In this document: positions 36,490-45,278 of the stretch, piece by piece
How positions within the stretch are numbered: position 1 is the stretch's first letter
How the letters are laid out: every line of letters begins with the position of its first letter
Source of the DNA: Streptomyces sp. NBC_00344
GTDB lineage: Bacteria; Actinomycetota; Actinomycetes; Streptomycetales; Streptomycetaceae
Reading direction: 5' to 3'
DNA length: 64,000 nt
Assembly: GCF_036088315.1 (NCBI RefSeq)
Contig: NZ_CP107996.1
Location: 1,818,501-1,882,500, forward strand
Position numbers and translations under genes: made by a program
The notes under the pieces: generated by a model
Seen by the model: only the letters and a program-made list of their open reading frames with translations
The model's database searches: none
What the model was told of the DNA's origin: nothing

Positions 36490-36816
36490 TCAGCCCATCC
36501 GCCCGGCAAGGAAGCGGCGCTCGCTGTTGGCCACAGCCTCGGTGACTTCCTTCGGGTGCGAGGCACGCTGGCTCCTCACGTCGGCCAGGAAGTCGTTCGC
36601 CTGCTTGGACAGGTCGCTGTTGGCCCCGTGGAGATCACTCCCCCAGGTCCGGGCGTTGGGCCCGACCCAGACGTTGCCCTTCCCGCCGGCCATCTGCCTG
36701 TCGGCACTCTTGAGTGCGTCGGCCACGGCAGCGATGTCCTTGGACACCTCGGTGTAGAGCTTGTCGAGCTCCTGCCATACAGGGCTCGGCACTTTCTTTT
36801 CCGGTTTGTCCGTCAC
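36490..36816 (-). CDS. WXG100-like small helical protein
   Basis: The 108-residue protein has no signal peptide. Two predicted helices flank a VWVGPNARTWGSDL turn, reminiscent of the W-x-G hairpin of ESX/type VII substrates (WELDKLY-type first helix, SDLSKQANDFLADVRSQR second helix). The GTG start has AGGAGG 6 nt upstream. It sits between two lipoprotein genes in a cluster with a large type VII-associated-type protein, which supports a secreted helper or effector partner role. Sequence similarity to true WXG100 proteins is weak. Confidence 0.65.
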   Translation of the reverse strand: MTDKPEKKVPSPVWQELDKLYTEVSKDIAAVADALKSADRQMAGGKGNVWVGPNARTWGSDLHGANSDLSKQANDFLADVRSQRASHPKEVTEAVANSERRFLAGRMG

Positions 36817-36839
36817 TGCTTCCTCCTAAGGGTGCCGAG

Positions 36840-38380
36840 TTTCTAGATGCATCAGCTTGCTGCATGGCGATCAATTGCCGACCCATACCCACCACATCAC
36901 CCAGAGGAATCCGGGTCAGGGAATTTCGTCGGAACTCGAGATGTCGCCGCCCGCGAATCGTGATAGAGGTCCGATTGTGAGGAGTAGGCGTCCTTGAGCA
37001 CGTCTGCGGCAGCACCCAAATTTACGCAGCCGCTTTGCGCTTGGAGAATAATCGACCAATCGTTAATTTCTGTTGGCCGCAGCTCTACCGTCACACCATT
37101 CTTGGTTGCCGAGCGATGCACCCCATGAGAAGGCTCAAGGCTCCAACCAATACTGGCCAATTTTCCCGCCGCAGTTTCCGCCAGACGCTCTCCAGATTCC
37201 TTCTCCTTCTTCCTGGAGGTCAAGAGGTTACTCGTCGTGTAAACCATTGAATCGGCCTTCGCGTCTTCACAGTCTACAAACCTACCGTCCCCGCCCCCCT
37301 GAGAAACCGAAGTTCCGATCCCTTTATAGAGGCGCCAATAGGTTTGCGCGACGGGACGCCTCGTCTTGTCGGCAAGGCGTTTGCCTTCATCTACGCTCAG
37401 CCTATTGCTGCCGCTCGAGCAGGAGCTGACCATAACAATCATCAGCAAGACAGCCGGACACCATCGATATTTCATCAAGAACCCGCCAACTCTTCGCCGT
37501 CATGTCGAGCGAGATCGCGTACAGTGAATGGCTTGTCACCGGAAATTGCTTGGGCAACCGCTGGATCCTTAAGCCACGCATTGTATGCCGTCTTCTGCGC
37601 CGCCTGCTGCGCATCCGTCCCTGAGAGACTGAGGTTTCCTTCAGAATCCAGAAAATCAGGGCAATTGTAGTTCTTCGCATACTCTTTCGGGTCACCCGAC
37701 CATGTAAGACCATCCGGGGTCGTCACAGGTGGGAATTTCCCCTTGTCGCTATATTCGCGCCCCGCCGACTTCTGCCAATCGTCGTTCCACCCAATCGTCT
37801 TGGGCTCTGCTGGTTCAGGCGCATCCCCGCCCTTCCAGAAAGCGCCAATGGCAAGGTGAATCACATCCTTGGCGGCGGTGACCGCTACTGTCTTTGCGGC
37901 GCCCTGCGGATCCAGGGCGACATCGATCACCGTGTCGGCTGCGGTATTGGCCTGTTCTGTAAACGACTCCTTCCACGAGTCTGCACCCTCCTTGTGATCA
38001 GCTATCATCTTCTGATAAACGTTATGTGCTTCCTGACTGAAGAATCCCTCTAGCACGCCGGCGGTACGGTCACCCATTGGGTTACCGGGGTTGTCCCGAG
38101 AATACTGTTCAGCCTGCTGTGAGGCGTAAGCAAGAAGATTGGCACCTGCCTTCGCGTTCTGCATCGCCTCACCGGTAAATACCTGCCATTCGTCTGATTT
38201 GACAGTCACATGGCCCTTGCCCAAATCGAGGCCATCGAATGCAGGATCAGTCAAGGAGGCCTGCACGTCGGGAAAGTAGTGCGCGATATCTTGAGCGAAG
38301 ACCGCCTGTACCTCGGAATGCGTGTGCTCGTCCTTGTGCTTTGCGTAATACTTGATCAGCTGCGTGGTGTTGTCGGCCGC
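36840..38380. other. Low-GC island
   Basis: Hand counts of single lines give 43-62% GC here (for example 43% at 37621-37680, 50% at 37021-37080), against about 70% in the rest of the window. The island covers the lipoprotein gene and the 3' half of the large gene, then stops abruptly near residue 310 of the latter. Confidence 0.7.
36897..37475 (-). CDS. Low-GC lipoprotein, candidate immunity protein
   Basis: The 192-residue product has a lipobox MVSSC near residue 19. The mature part (SVDEGKRLADKTRRPVAQTYWRLYKGIGT, then TVELRPTEINDWSIILQAQSGC) resembles no enzyme I know. The ATG overlaps the stop of the large preceding gene by one base (TGATG), giving tight coupling. GC is only about 50-57%, well below the genome, like the 3' half of that gene. 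A coupled lipoprotein after a putative exported toxin is a usual immunity arrangement; this is inference. Confidence 0.7.
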   Translation of the reverse strand: MKYRWCPAVLLMIVMVSSCSSGSNRLSVDEGKRLADKTRRPVAQTYWRLYKGIGTSVSQGGGDGRFVDCEDAKADSMVYTTSNLLTSRKKEKESGERLAETAAGKLASIGWSLEPSHGVHRSATKNGVTVELRPTEINDWSIILQAQSGCVNLGAAADVLKDAYSSQSDLYHDSRAATSRVPTKFPDPDSSG

Positions 38381-39292
38381 GACATTCGCATCCGCGCCCA
38401 TCCCGTTGAGCGTCCCCGCCGCGATGACCCCCGCGAACGCCTTCGCCTGGAAGTCCGGCAGCCCGCCGTGATGGTCGGAGTCGTCCTTCATCCAGGCCGG
38501 GATGACCTTCATGTTGTCGTGCAGGAACTTGGTGGAGGCCGCCGGGTCGTTGCCCATCGCCTCCCAGACCTTCTCGCCGTACATGTAGTTGCCAGGAGCC
38601 AGACACTGCTTACCGAGGTTCGCCACGACGTCCGTGGGGAAGTCGGCGTAGCCGATCAGTCCGGACAGGTGCTGGATGTCCTCGTTCCCGTAACTGTCCT
38701 TGAACGTCGTGCCGTTGCGCATGGCGGTGGCGACCGCCGTCGCCAGGATGCGTGTTCCGGCTTCGGGGTTCTCGGGGTTGTACATCACAGGGCCGTCCTG
38801 CAGCCGGTAGAGCGCCGTGTCGCCCAGCTCGTCCATCGCGGCCTTGCAGTAGTCCGGGTCGGTCTGGTTGGCCTCGAGCTTCTTCATGTACTCGTCGAGG
38901 TCCATGTCCCCGTCCTTGTAGGCCTTCGCGTCCGCCTTCGCGGCCTTCTGGGCTTCGGACTGGGTCGTGTACTTGCCGATGTCTCCGGCGCCGGCCGAGA
39001 CCATCCCGCCGCCGAGGCCGATCTCCTTGTCCCGCTTCTCCTCGTCCATGGCCAGACTGTGACGGCGGCGCAGCATGGGGAGCTGGTCGTGTGCCCAGCT
39101 GAGGTGCTTGGTCATCTTCGTCAGGCGGGAGGTGTCCATCTGAAGCCTGCGCGCATGACCCATCCAGCTGTTGACGTGCGGCTGGCCCGCCGCAGCGCCG
39201 TCGCCGGAATTGGTGTTGATCACCTTGATCAGATCACCGAGCCTGTCCGGGTTGATGCCGCGGAAGTCTCCCCCACCGTCGTCCGGCCGCAT
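37475..39292 (-). CDS. Large type VII secretion-associated-type protein (DUF6571-like), putative effector
   Basis: The 605-residue protein has no signal peptide. Its N-terminal 100 residues are helical with NSWMGHARRLQMDTSRLTKMTKHLSWAHDQLPMLRRRHSLA, as in actinobacterial proteins handled by ESX-type export. The middle (about 150-320) is Asp/Gly-rich with NGTTFKDSYGNEDIQHLSGLIGYADFPTDVVANLGKQ. The last half is lower in GC (about 55%) and ends with TVRDLARHDGEELAGS. I believe this matches DUF6571; no catalytic motif is clear. The start at 39292 has AGGGGGAC 5-6 nt upstream. The coupled lipoprotein follows. Confidence 0.65.
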   Translation of the reverse strand: MRPDDGGGDFRGINPDRLGDLIKVINTNSGDGAAAGQPHVNSWMGHARRLQMDTSRLTKMTKHLSWAHDQLPMLRRRHSLAMDEEKRDKEIGLGGGMVSAGAGDIGKYTTQSEAQKAAKADAKAYKDGDMDLDEYMKKLEANQTDPDYCKAAMDELGDTALYRLQDGPVMYNPENPEAGTRILATAVATAMRNGTTFKDSYGNEDIQHLSGLIGYADFPTDVVANLGKQCLAPGNYMYGEKVWEAMGNDPAASTKFLHDNMKVIPAWMKDDSDHHGGLPDFQAKAFAGVIAAGTLNGMGADANVAADNTTQLIKYYAKHKDEHTHSEVQAVFAQDIAHYFPDVQASLTDPAFDGLDLGKGHVTVKSDEWQVFTGEAMQNAKAGANLLAYASQQAEQYSRDNPGNPMGDRTAGVLEGFFSQEAHNVYQKMIADHKEGADSWKESFTEQANTAADTVIDVALDPQGAAKTVAVTAAKDVIHLAIGAFWKGGDAPEPAEPKTIGWNDDWQKSAGREYSDKGKFPPVTTPDGLTWSGDPKEYAKNYNCPDFLDSEGNLSLSGTDAQQAAQKTAYNAWLKDPAVAQAISGDKPFTVRDLARHDGEELAGS

Positions 39293-39541
39293 GTACGTCC
39301 CCCTGGTCAGTGTTCCGGCTCGCGAAGTCGTCGAGCGGTGCCGCACAGCAATGAGTAACCGCACTCTCGGACTTACGGACGCTATCTGTCGTGTGCATGG
39401 TTTCGCCAGTGCCAACGTTATTCACGTCAACCGCACAACAGCGCCCGAGCCGCATTGGATAACCCCGCCGTCCCAGGCGTTGTGGGCAATCCGGGGCGAC
39501 CCGGGCGCATATTCGCGATCTTCTGGACTATCCCCGCGGGA

Positions 39542-40774
39542 TCAGCCCGCGCTCGCCGCGGTGCGGCGGCGAAGAGCAAACACAAGACCTCCACCAAGTA
39601 CGACCGCGGCCGCCCCGATGCCGGTGAACAGCGGGGTGTTGCCCGCGCCGGTGGACGCCATGGTGCCGGTGGCGTCGCCGCCGCTCGTGGAGCCACCGGT
39701 CGAGGAGGCAGAGCCTGAGGTGCCGGTCCCGCCGGTGGAGGCCTGGGTGCCCCCTGTGGAGCCGCCGGTCGACCCACCGGTGGAGCCGGAGGTCGAACCG
39801 GAAGTGGAGCCGGAGCTCGAACCACCGTTCTGCGAACCGCCGTTGGACCCACCGGTTGAGCCGCTGCCGGTACCGGTCACATGGATGGCGAGCTGTGCCT
39901 TGTCGTTCGCGGCGTTCTTGTCGAAGTCCGGGTGGATGTCGTACACGGAGGTCGCCTTCACCTCGCCCGTGGTGTCCTTCGCACCGCTCTCGATCTTGAG
40001 CACGAAGTCGTAGGAGTGGACCGAGTCCACCTCGAAGGTGTGGTCCGGCGGGGAGCAGACGTACTTCTTCTTGCCCGGCGCCGAGGGCCCGCTCGGGCCG
40101 TCGATCCCGAAGGGCTGGCAGTCCTCGGGGACCTTGACGGCCGTGGTGCCCTTGGGGATGTTGACCATCAACGCGGGCTGGTCGTCACTGGTGTTGTTGT
40201 CGATCCAGCCAGGACCCTTGTTCTGCAGGGCCGCGCTGACCGTCACCTTGTCGCCGGGCTTGCCCGTCGCGGTGTCGCCGACCGCGGCCAGGTCGGCGCT
40301 GCTGTCGGCGGTGAAGGCCAGCGAGCGGTAACTGATGCCGGAGGCTCCGGAGTCCGGGTCGCCGCCCTCGGAACCGGTGCCGTACTCCACATTCTCCATC
40401 AGGGCCTTGGGCAGCACGTTGAAGTTGACGGGAGTGGTGAAGGCCTGGCCGGGCTCGAGAACCTTGTCGAAGTGGCACAGGGCCACAGAGACCTGGCCGG
40501 CATCTGTCGAGTACGTACAGCCGTCGGCGTGCTGGAATTCGATCCCGCGCGTTATCCGCAATCGCATGGTGACGCCATGGGCGGCCGCGGTGCCCTGGTT
40601 GGTGAAGGTCAGGGCGTCCTCGCGAACCTCGCCCGGCTTCCACGGGTCGCTGGACAGCTCGGACACCACGAGGGCCGGGGCGGCGTCGTCGGCATGTGCC
40701 TGGGCGACCGGTGCGAGTGCTACGGCAAGCAGGGCGGCCGCGACCGCGGACGAGGAGCTGATGCGGTGACGCAA
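39542..40774 (-). CDS. Cell-wall-anchored surface protein with LAXTG-like sorting signal
   Basis: The 410-residue protein has a Sec signal (SSSSAVAAALLAVALAPVAQAHA), Ig-like domains rich in beta strands (LRITRGIEFQHADGCTYSTDAG), a long Gly/Ser/Thr linker (about 300-370) and a C-terminal sorting signal MASTG, hydrophobic segment, then RRRTA. MASTG is a variant of the LAXTG motif used by Streptomyces sortases. A TTG at 40774 is taken as start because GGGAGA lies 6 nt before it; an ATG at 40819 lacks such a site. Probable role: surface adhesion or scaffold. Confidence 0.75.
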   Translation of the reverse strand: MRHRISSSSAVAAALLAVALAPVAQAHADDAAPALVVSELSSDPWKPGEVREDALTFTNQGTAAAHGVTMRLRITRGIEFQHADGCTYSTDAGQVSVALCHFDKVLEPGQAFTTPVNFNVLPKALMENVEYGTGSEGGDPDSGASGISYRSLAFTADSSADLAAVGDTATGKPGDKVTVSAALQNKGPGWIDNNTSDDQPALMVNIPKGTTAVKVPEDCQPFGIDGPSGPSAPGKKKYVCSPPDHTFEVDSVHSYDFVLKIESGAKDTTGEVKATSVYDIHPDFDKNAANDKAQLAIHVTGTGSGSTGGSNGGSQNGGSSSGSTSGSTSGSTGGSTGGSTGGTQASTGGTGTSGSASSTGGSTSGGDATGTMASTGAGNTPLFTGIGAAAVVLGGGLVFALRRRTAASAG

Positions 40775-40927
40775 GGCGATTCTCCCGTTTGGAATGATGG
40801 GCAGTACCGCTGGATTCATGGGCAGTACCGCGAACTCTGACCTCCGAAGGCCGTACAGGGTTGTACTCGGACACCGAATGGTCACCTTGACGGCACATCT
40901 CCGCCGGGGATCGCTGCGGCCATCACG

Positions 40928-41296
40928 TCAGCCGTCCTGCCGAAGCCGTTCGCCCGGTCGCGATCCCGAGGGGGGCCCCGCGATGTTGATACCGAGCATC
41001 CGCGCGCCCCGGTCGGAGCGCGGCCGGTGCGACGACCCGGGCGCGAACACCACGTAGCTGCCCTCTCCGAAGGTCCGCTCCCCCTCGATCACCTCGCCGC
41101 TGATGACGTAGTACCGCTCCTCGTCCTCGTGCACATCGAGCGTGGGCCACTCGCTCCCGGGTGCGAAGTCGATCAGCCAGCCGCGGGCAGCGGCCGTCGG
41201 GAGGAATCTCCGGACGGTGATCCCGGGGGCGACCTCCTGGGCTTCGATGTCGTCGATGTGGAGGGATATCCGCTGCTGCTGCCGCTGTTCGGTCAT
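40928..41296 (-). CDS. Cupin-domain protein
   Basis: The 122-residue protein is a single-domain cupin: DVHEDEERYYVISGEVIEG is motif 1 with candidate metal ligands and GSYVVFAPGSSHRPRSDRGARML is motif 2. It lies divergent from the AraC-type regulator gene with a 71-bp gap and is probably controlled by it. Small cupins of this type are often sensors or isomerases; the substrate is unknown. Confidence 0.8.
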   Translation of the reverse strand: MTEQRQQQRISLHIDDIEAQEVAPGITVRRFLPTAAARGWLIDFAPGSEWPTLDVHEDEERYYVISGEVIEGERTFGEGSYVVFAPGSSHRPRSDRGARMLGINIAGPPSGSRPGERLRQDG

Positions 41297-41367
41297 GCCA
41301 TCGATCCTGGTGGGCCGGCGCCGTCGAACCCAGTGTCCTGATTGACACGGTCAGGTACTTTCCTGCC

Positions 41368-42309
41368 ATGCACCGTATCGCCGCCCTCGTCCACCCTCCT
41401 CAGTCGACCTTCGAACTCGCCTGTGCGGCAGAGGTGTTCGGCCAGCCGCGGCCCGGGATGCCGTCCCACTACGCCTTCCTGGTGTGCACGGAACACCCCG
41501 GCCAGGTGGCGACATCCGCGGGATACGCCATGCACATCGACGACGGGCTCGGCGCGATGGAAGAGGCCGACACGATCGTGCTGCCCGGTGCGTACCCGCC
41601 TGCCGGAACCGGATCCCCCGCGGTGCTCGACGCCGTGCGCCGCGCTCACCGCAGGGGCGCCAGGATCGTCTCACTCTGCTCGGGTGCCTTCCTGCTGGCG
41701 GCCGCCGGCCTGCTGGACGGGCGCAGGGCCGCCACCCACTGGCGGATGGCCGACGACTTCGCCGCATTGTTTCCTGCGGTGCTGCTCGACCGGGACGTGC
41801 TGTACGTCGACCACGGGGACGTCGCCACCAGCGCGGGCAGCGGCGCCGCGATCGATCTCTGTCTGCACCTGGTCAGGAAGGACTTCGGCGCCGCACACGC
41901 GGACCGGATCGCACGGCACATGGTGATGCCGCCGCACCGTGAGGGCGGCCAGCTCCAGTACGCGGCCACACCGGCCCGTACACCGGATTCGCTGGCTCCG
42001 CTGCTGGACTGGGCCGCCGGCCGTCTCGCCGAGCCGCTCCCGGTCGCGGTCCTCGCCGCCCGTGCCGGGGTCTCCTCGCGTACTCTGGCGCGCCGTTTCG
42101 CCGAACAGCTCGGCACGGGCCCCGGCCAGTGGCTGCTCGCCCGGCGGATCGCGGCAGCTCAGGCTCTGCTGGAGGAGACGGACGTGCCGGTGGAGACCGT
42201 GGCGGCGCGGGTGGGGCTCTCCTCCGCGACCAACCTGCGGCGCCGCTTTCACCAGGCACTGGGGACGACACCTGCGGCATACCGGCGTACGTTCCGCCGG
42301 CCCCGGTGA
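41368..42309 (+). CDS. GlxA-type AraC family regulator (DJ-1/PfpI + HTH)
   Basis: The 313-residue protein has an N-terminal DJ-1/PfpI-like domain (residues 1-170; nucleophile-elbow SLCSGAFLLAAAGLLDGRRAATHW) and two AraC-type HTH motifs at the C-terminus (PLPVAVLAARAGVSSRTLARRFAEQLG and VETVAARVGLSSATNLRRRFHQALG). Such proteins respond to small molecules sensed by the PfpI-like part, and may control the divergent cupin gene. The start has no strong ribosome binding site. Confidence 0.9.
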   Translation: MHRIAALVHPPQSTFELACAAEVFGQPRPGMPSHYAFLVCTEHPGQVATSAGYAMHIDDGLGAMEEADTIVLPGAYPPAGTGSPAVLDAVRRAHRRGARIVSLCSGAFLLAAAGLLDGRRAATHWRMADDFAALFPAVLLDRDVLYVDHGDVATSAGSGAAIDLCLHLVRKDFGAAHADRIARHMVMPPHREGGQLQYAATPARTPDSLAPLLDWAAGRLAEPLPVAVLAARAGVSSRTLARRFAEQLGTGPGQWLLARRIAAAQALLEETDVPVETVAARVGLSSATNLRRRFHQALGTTPAAYRRTFRRPR

Positions 42310-42319
42310 AGCGGCAGAG

Positions 42320-42374
42320 GTCTGCCGGGTTACGGGCTGCCGCAGCCGTTCGGCGCGTTCGTAGCCCGGCAGAC
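42320..42374 (+). terminator. Hairpin after the AraC-type gene
   Basis: GTCTGCCGGGTTACG pairs with CGTAGCCCGGCAGAC (14 of 15 positions) across a 25-nt loop, 11 bp after the stop. Confidence 0.55.
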
Positions 42375-42475
42375 CGACCGTGTGTGCTCCGGTCACGTCA
42401 GGTGGTGAGCGGAGCACAGGAGCGCTGGTCGCGTGCGCGGCAGCGGCATCCGCGCGGGAACTGGACATGCCGAAG

Positions 42476-42509
42476 CCGCCCCCGCCCGGAGAAAACCGGG
42501 CGGAGGCGG
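42476..42509 (-). terminator. Terminator of the proline catabolic operon
   Basis: CCGCCCCCGCCCGG and CCGGGCGGAGGCGG form a 14-bp stem with one mismatch and the loop AGAAAA, 23 bp past the P5C dehydrogenase stop. Confidence 0.65.
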
Positions 42510-42531
42510 GACTCCGCGGTACGGGCCGGGA

Positions 42532-44163
42532 TCAGCCCTGGTGCGGGTAGGTGTACTCGGTCGGCGGGACCAGGGTCTCCTTGATGGCCCGGGTCAGGGT
42601 CCAGCGCTGGAGGTTCTGGGGGGCGCCGGCCTTGTCGTTGGTGCCCGAGCCGCGCCCGCCGCCGAAGGGCTGCTGGCCCACCACGGCGCCGGTCGACTTG
42701 TCATTGATGTAGAAGTTGCCCGCCGCGTAGCGGAGCTTGTCCATGGTGTACGCGGCCGCCGCGCGGTCCGATGCGACGACCGAGCCGGTCAGGGCGTAGT
42801 CCGACACCGACTCCATCTGGGCCAGCATGGCGTCGTACTCCGCGTCCTCATAGACGTGGACGGCCAGGATCGGGCCGAAGTACTCGGTGGTGAAGACCTC
42901 GTTCGCCGGGTCGCTGCACTCGATGACGGTGGGACGGACGAAGTAGCCCACCGAGTCGTCGTACGTACCGCCCGCGACGATGGTGCAGCTCGGGTCGGCC
43001 TTCGCCCGGTCGATCGCCGCCTTGTTCTTGGCGAACGCGCGCTCGTCGATGACGGCGCCCATGAAGTTCGACAGGTCGGTGACATCGCCCATGGTGATCC
43101 AGTCGACCTCGGCGGCGAACTCCTCGCGGAAGCCGCTGTTCCAGATCGACGCGGGGATGTACGCGCGCGATGAGGCGGAACACTTCTGGCCCTGGTACTC
43201 GAAGGAGCCGCGGGTCAGCGCGGTCTTCAGCACGGCGCGGTCGGCGCTCGGGTGCGCGACGACGAAGTCCTTGCCGCCGGTCTCGCCCACCAGCCGCGGG
43301 TAGGTGCGGTACTTGGCGATGTTCTCGCCGACCGTCTTCCACAGGTACTGGAAGGTGGGCGTGGATCCGGTGAAGTGGATGGCCGCAAGGTCACGGTGGC
43401 CGAGCGCGACCTCGGAGACCGCGACACCGTCGCCGGTCACCAGGTTGATGACGCCCTTGGGGAGGCCGGCCTCCTCCAGAAGCTTCATCAGCAGGACCGC
43501 CGCATGGGTCTGCGTCGGTGACGGCTTCCAGACGACCACATTGCCCATCAGGGCGGGGGCGGTCGGCAGGTTGCCCGCGATGGCCGAGAAGTTGAACGGC
43601 GTGATCGCGTAGACGAAGCCTTCGAGCGGCCGGTGGTCCAGCCGGTTCCAGACACCCGTGGAGTTCGCCACGGGCTGCTCGGCGAGCAGGTCGCGGGCGT
43701 ACTTCACGTTGAAGCGCCAGAAGTCGACGAGCTCGCACGGGCAGTCGATCTCCGCCTGCTGGGCGGTCTTGCCCTGGCCCAGCATGGTGGAGGCGGCGAG
43801 CGTCTCGCGCCACGGTCCTGACAGCAGCTCGGCTGCGCGCAGGATGATCGCGGCACGGTCGTCGAAGGACATCGCGCGCCAGGCGGGCGCCGCGGCCAGT
43901 GCGGCGTCGATCGCGTCCTGGGCATCGGCCTGGGTGGCCTGGGCGCCGGTACCGATCACGGACTTGTGGTTGTGCGGCTGCACCACGGTGAACGTCTCGC
44001 CGCCGCCCATCCGCTTCTCACCGTTGATGGTCATCGTGAGGTCGATCGGGTTCTCGGCCAGCTCCTTGAGCTTGGCCTCGAGACGCGCGCGCTCCGGGCT
44101 GCCGGGAGCGTAGGAGTGAACCGGCTCGTTGACCGGCGCGGGGACCTGGGTTACAGCATCCAT
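42532..44163 (-). CDS. pruA: 1-pyrroline-5-carboxylate dehydrogenase
   Basis: The 543-residue aldehyde dehydrogenase oxidises glutamate-gamma-semialdehyde to glutamate, the second step of proline catabolism. Motifs include FNFSAIAGNLPTAPALMGNVVVWKPS, the glutamate in RLVGETGGKDFVVAH and the catalytic cysteine in RGSFEYQGQKCSASSRAYIP. QQPFGGGRGSGTNDKAGAPQNLQRWT is the typical C-terminal segment. AAGGAG lies about 11 nt before the ATG. It follows proline dehydrogenase by 32 bp. Confidence 0.95.
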   Translation of the reverse strand: MDAVTQVPAPVNEPVHSYAPGSPERARLEAKLKELAENPIDLTMTINGEKRMGGGETFTVVQPHNHKSVIGTGAQATQADAQDAIDAALAAAPAWRAMSFDDRAAIILRAAELLSGPWRETLAASTMLGQGKTAQQAEIDCPCELVDFWRFNVKYARDLLAEQPVANSTGVWNRLDHRPLEGFVYAITPFNFSAIAGNLPTAPALMGNVVVWKPSPTQTHAAVLLMKLLEEAGLPKGVINLVTGDGVAVSEVALGHRDLAAIHFTGSTPTFQYLWKTVGENIAKYRTYPRLVGETGGKDFVVAHPSADRAVLKTALTRGSFEYQGQKCSASSRAYIPASIWNSGFREEFAAEVDWITMGDVTDLSNFMGAVIDERAFAKNKAAIDRAKADPSCTIVAGGTYDDSVGYFVRPTVIECSDPANEVFTTEYFGPILAVHVYEDAEYDAMLAQMESVSDYALTGSVVASDRAAAAYTMDKLRYAAGNFYINDKSTGAVVGQQPFGGGRGSGTNDKAGAPQNLQRWTLTRAIKETLVPPTEYTYPHQG

Positions 44164-44195
44164 GGGTGCCGAATCTCCTTAATCTGAGGGGTGGT

Positions 44196-45122
44196 TCAGC
44201 CGCGCGTGGCGAGCGAACGGAGGAAGAAGGCGAGGTTGGCGGGGCGCTCGGCGAGGCGGCGCATGAAGTATCCGTACCAGTCGGTGCCGTACGCGATGTA
44301 GACACGCATCCGGTGTCCTTCGGCTGCCAGCCTGTCGTGCTCCTCGGCGCGGATGCCGTAGAGCATCTGGAACTCGTAGTCGTCGAGCTTTCGGCCCGCG
44401 AGGCGGGCGAGCTCCTGGCCGATGGCGATGATCCGCGGATCGTGCGATCCGATCATCGGATATCCCTCGCCGGCCATCAGAATCTTCAGGCAGCGGATGT
44501 ACGCCTTGTCGACCTCGGCCTTGTCCTGGTGGGCGACGGTCGCGGGCTCCTTGTAGGCGCCCTTCACCAACCGTACGCGCGAACCCGCCGCTGCGAGGGT
44601 GCGGCAGTCGTCCTCCGTGCGGAAGAGATACGACTGCACGACGGCCCCGGTCTGCGGGAACGTCTCACGCAGCTCCGCGTGGATCGCCAGGGTGGAGTCG
44701 ACCGTGGTGTGGTCCTCCATGTCGAGGGTGACCGTGGTGCCGATCTCGGCAGCGGCCTCGACGACCGTCCGGACGTTCGCGAGCGCCAGCTCGTGACCGC
44801 CGGGCAGTGCCTGACCGAAGGAGGAGAGCTTCACGGACATCTCGGCGCCCGCACCGAGCCCGAGGGGCTTCAGCGCGTCGACCAGCTGAAGGTACGCGTC
44901 GCGAGCACGCAGCGCTTCGGCCCGGTCGGTGATGTCCTCACCGAGCACGTCGAGGGTGACCTCGAGGCCGCGGTCGGCCATGTCCTGCACGACGGGCATC
45001 GTCTCGTCGACGGACTCTCCCGCGATGAAGCGGGTGACCACCGGCTTGGTGACCGGGGCGGCCGAGACGATACGGCGGATGCTGTCGCTGCGCGCGGCGG
45101 CGAGAAGCACGGGACCCAGCAC
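44196..45122 (-). CDS. Proline dehydrogenase
   Basis: The 308-residue flavoenzyme starts at GTG (45120-45122, GGAGG 6 nt upstream) as VLGPVLLAAARSDSIRRIVSAAPVTKPVVTRFIAGES. The beta-alpha barrel contains VTLDMEDHTTVDSTLAIH and VRLVKGAYKEPATVAHQDKAEVDKAYIRCLK, and the C-terminal FQMLYGIRAEEHDRLAAEGHRMRVYIAYGTDWYGYFMRRLAERPAN, all typical of single-domain ProDH. It passes P5C to the next enzyme. The divergent gene is the PucR regulator. Confidence 0.94.
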   Translation of the reverse strand: MLGPVLLAAARSDSIRRIVSAAPVTKPVVTRFIAGESVDETMPVVQDMADRGLEVTLDVLGEDITDRAEALRARDAYLQLVDALKPLGLGAGAEMSVKLSSFGQALPGGHELALANVRTVVEAAAEIGTTVTLDMEDHTTVDSTLAIHAELRETFPQTGAVVQSYLFRTEDDCRTLAAAGSRVRLVKGAYKEPATVAHQDKAEVDKAYIRCLKILMAGEGYPMIGSHDPRIIAIGQELARLAGRKLDDYEFQMLYGIRAEEHDRLAAEGHRMRVYIAYGTDWYGYFMRRLAERPANLAFFLRSLATRG

Positions 45123-45239
45123 GGGGCACCTCCACGGGAAGTAAGGACAGGCCGCCTGAGCGGCACGGAGAACCACCGTGAAACCTAAGGATTGCTCCGA
45201 TCGTCGGCCATCGACAGCTGTCACGCATCCGTGCCCTGG

Positions 45240-45261
45240 ATCTCAGACATATGTCTGAGAT
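45240..45261. promoter_or_regulatory. Perfect 22-bp palindrome between proline dehydrogenase and PucR genes
   Basis: The left half ATCTCAGACAT is exactly mirrored by ATGTCTGAGAT. It starts 118 bp before the dehydrogenase GTG and ends 17 bp before the PucR GTG, a position suited to self-repression and to activation of the proline operon. Perfect 22-bp symmetry is unlikely by chance. Confidence 0.75.
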
Positions 45262-45278
45262 GGTGCGAGAATGCCGGG

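Noticed and set aside
39755..39860. Repetitive GGSTGGS-coding sequence as a possible CRISPR or satellite
   Set aside because: It is the in-frame Gly/Ser/Thr linker of the wall-anchored protein, with irregular units and no spacers.
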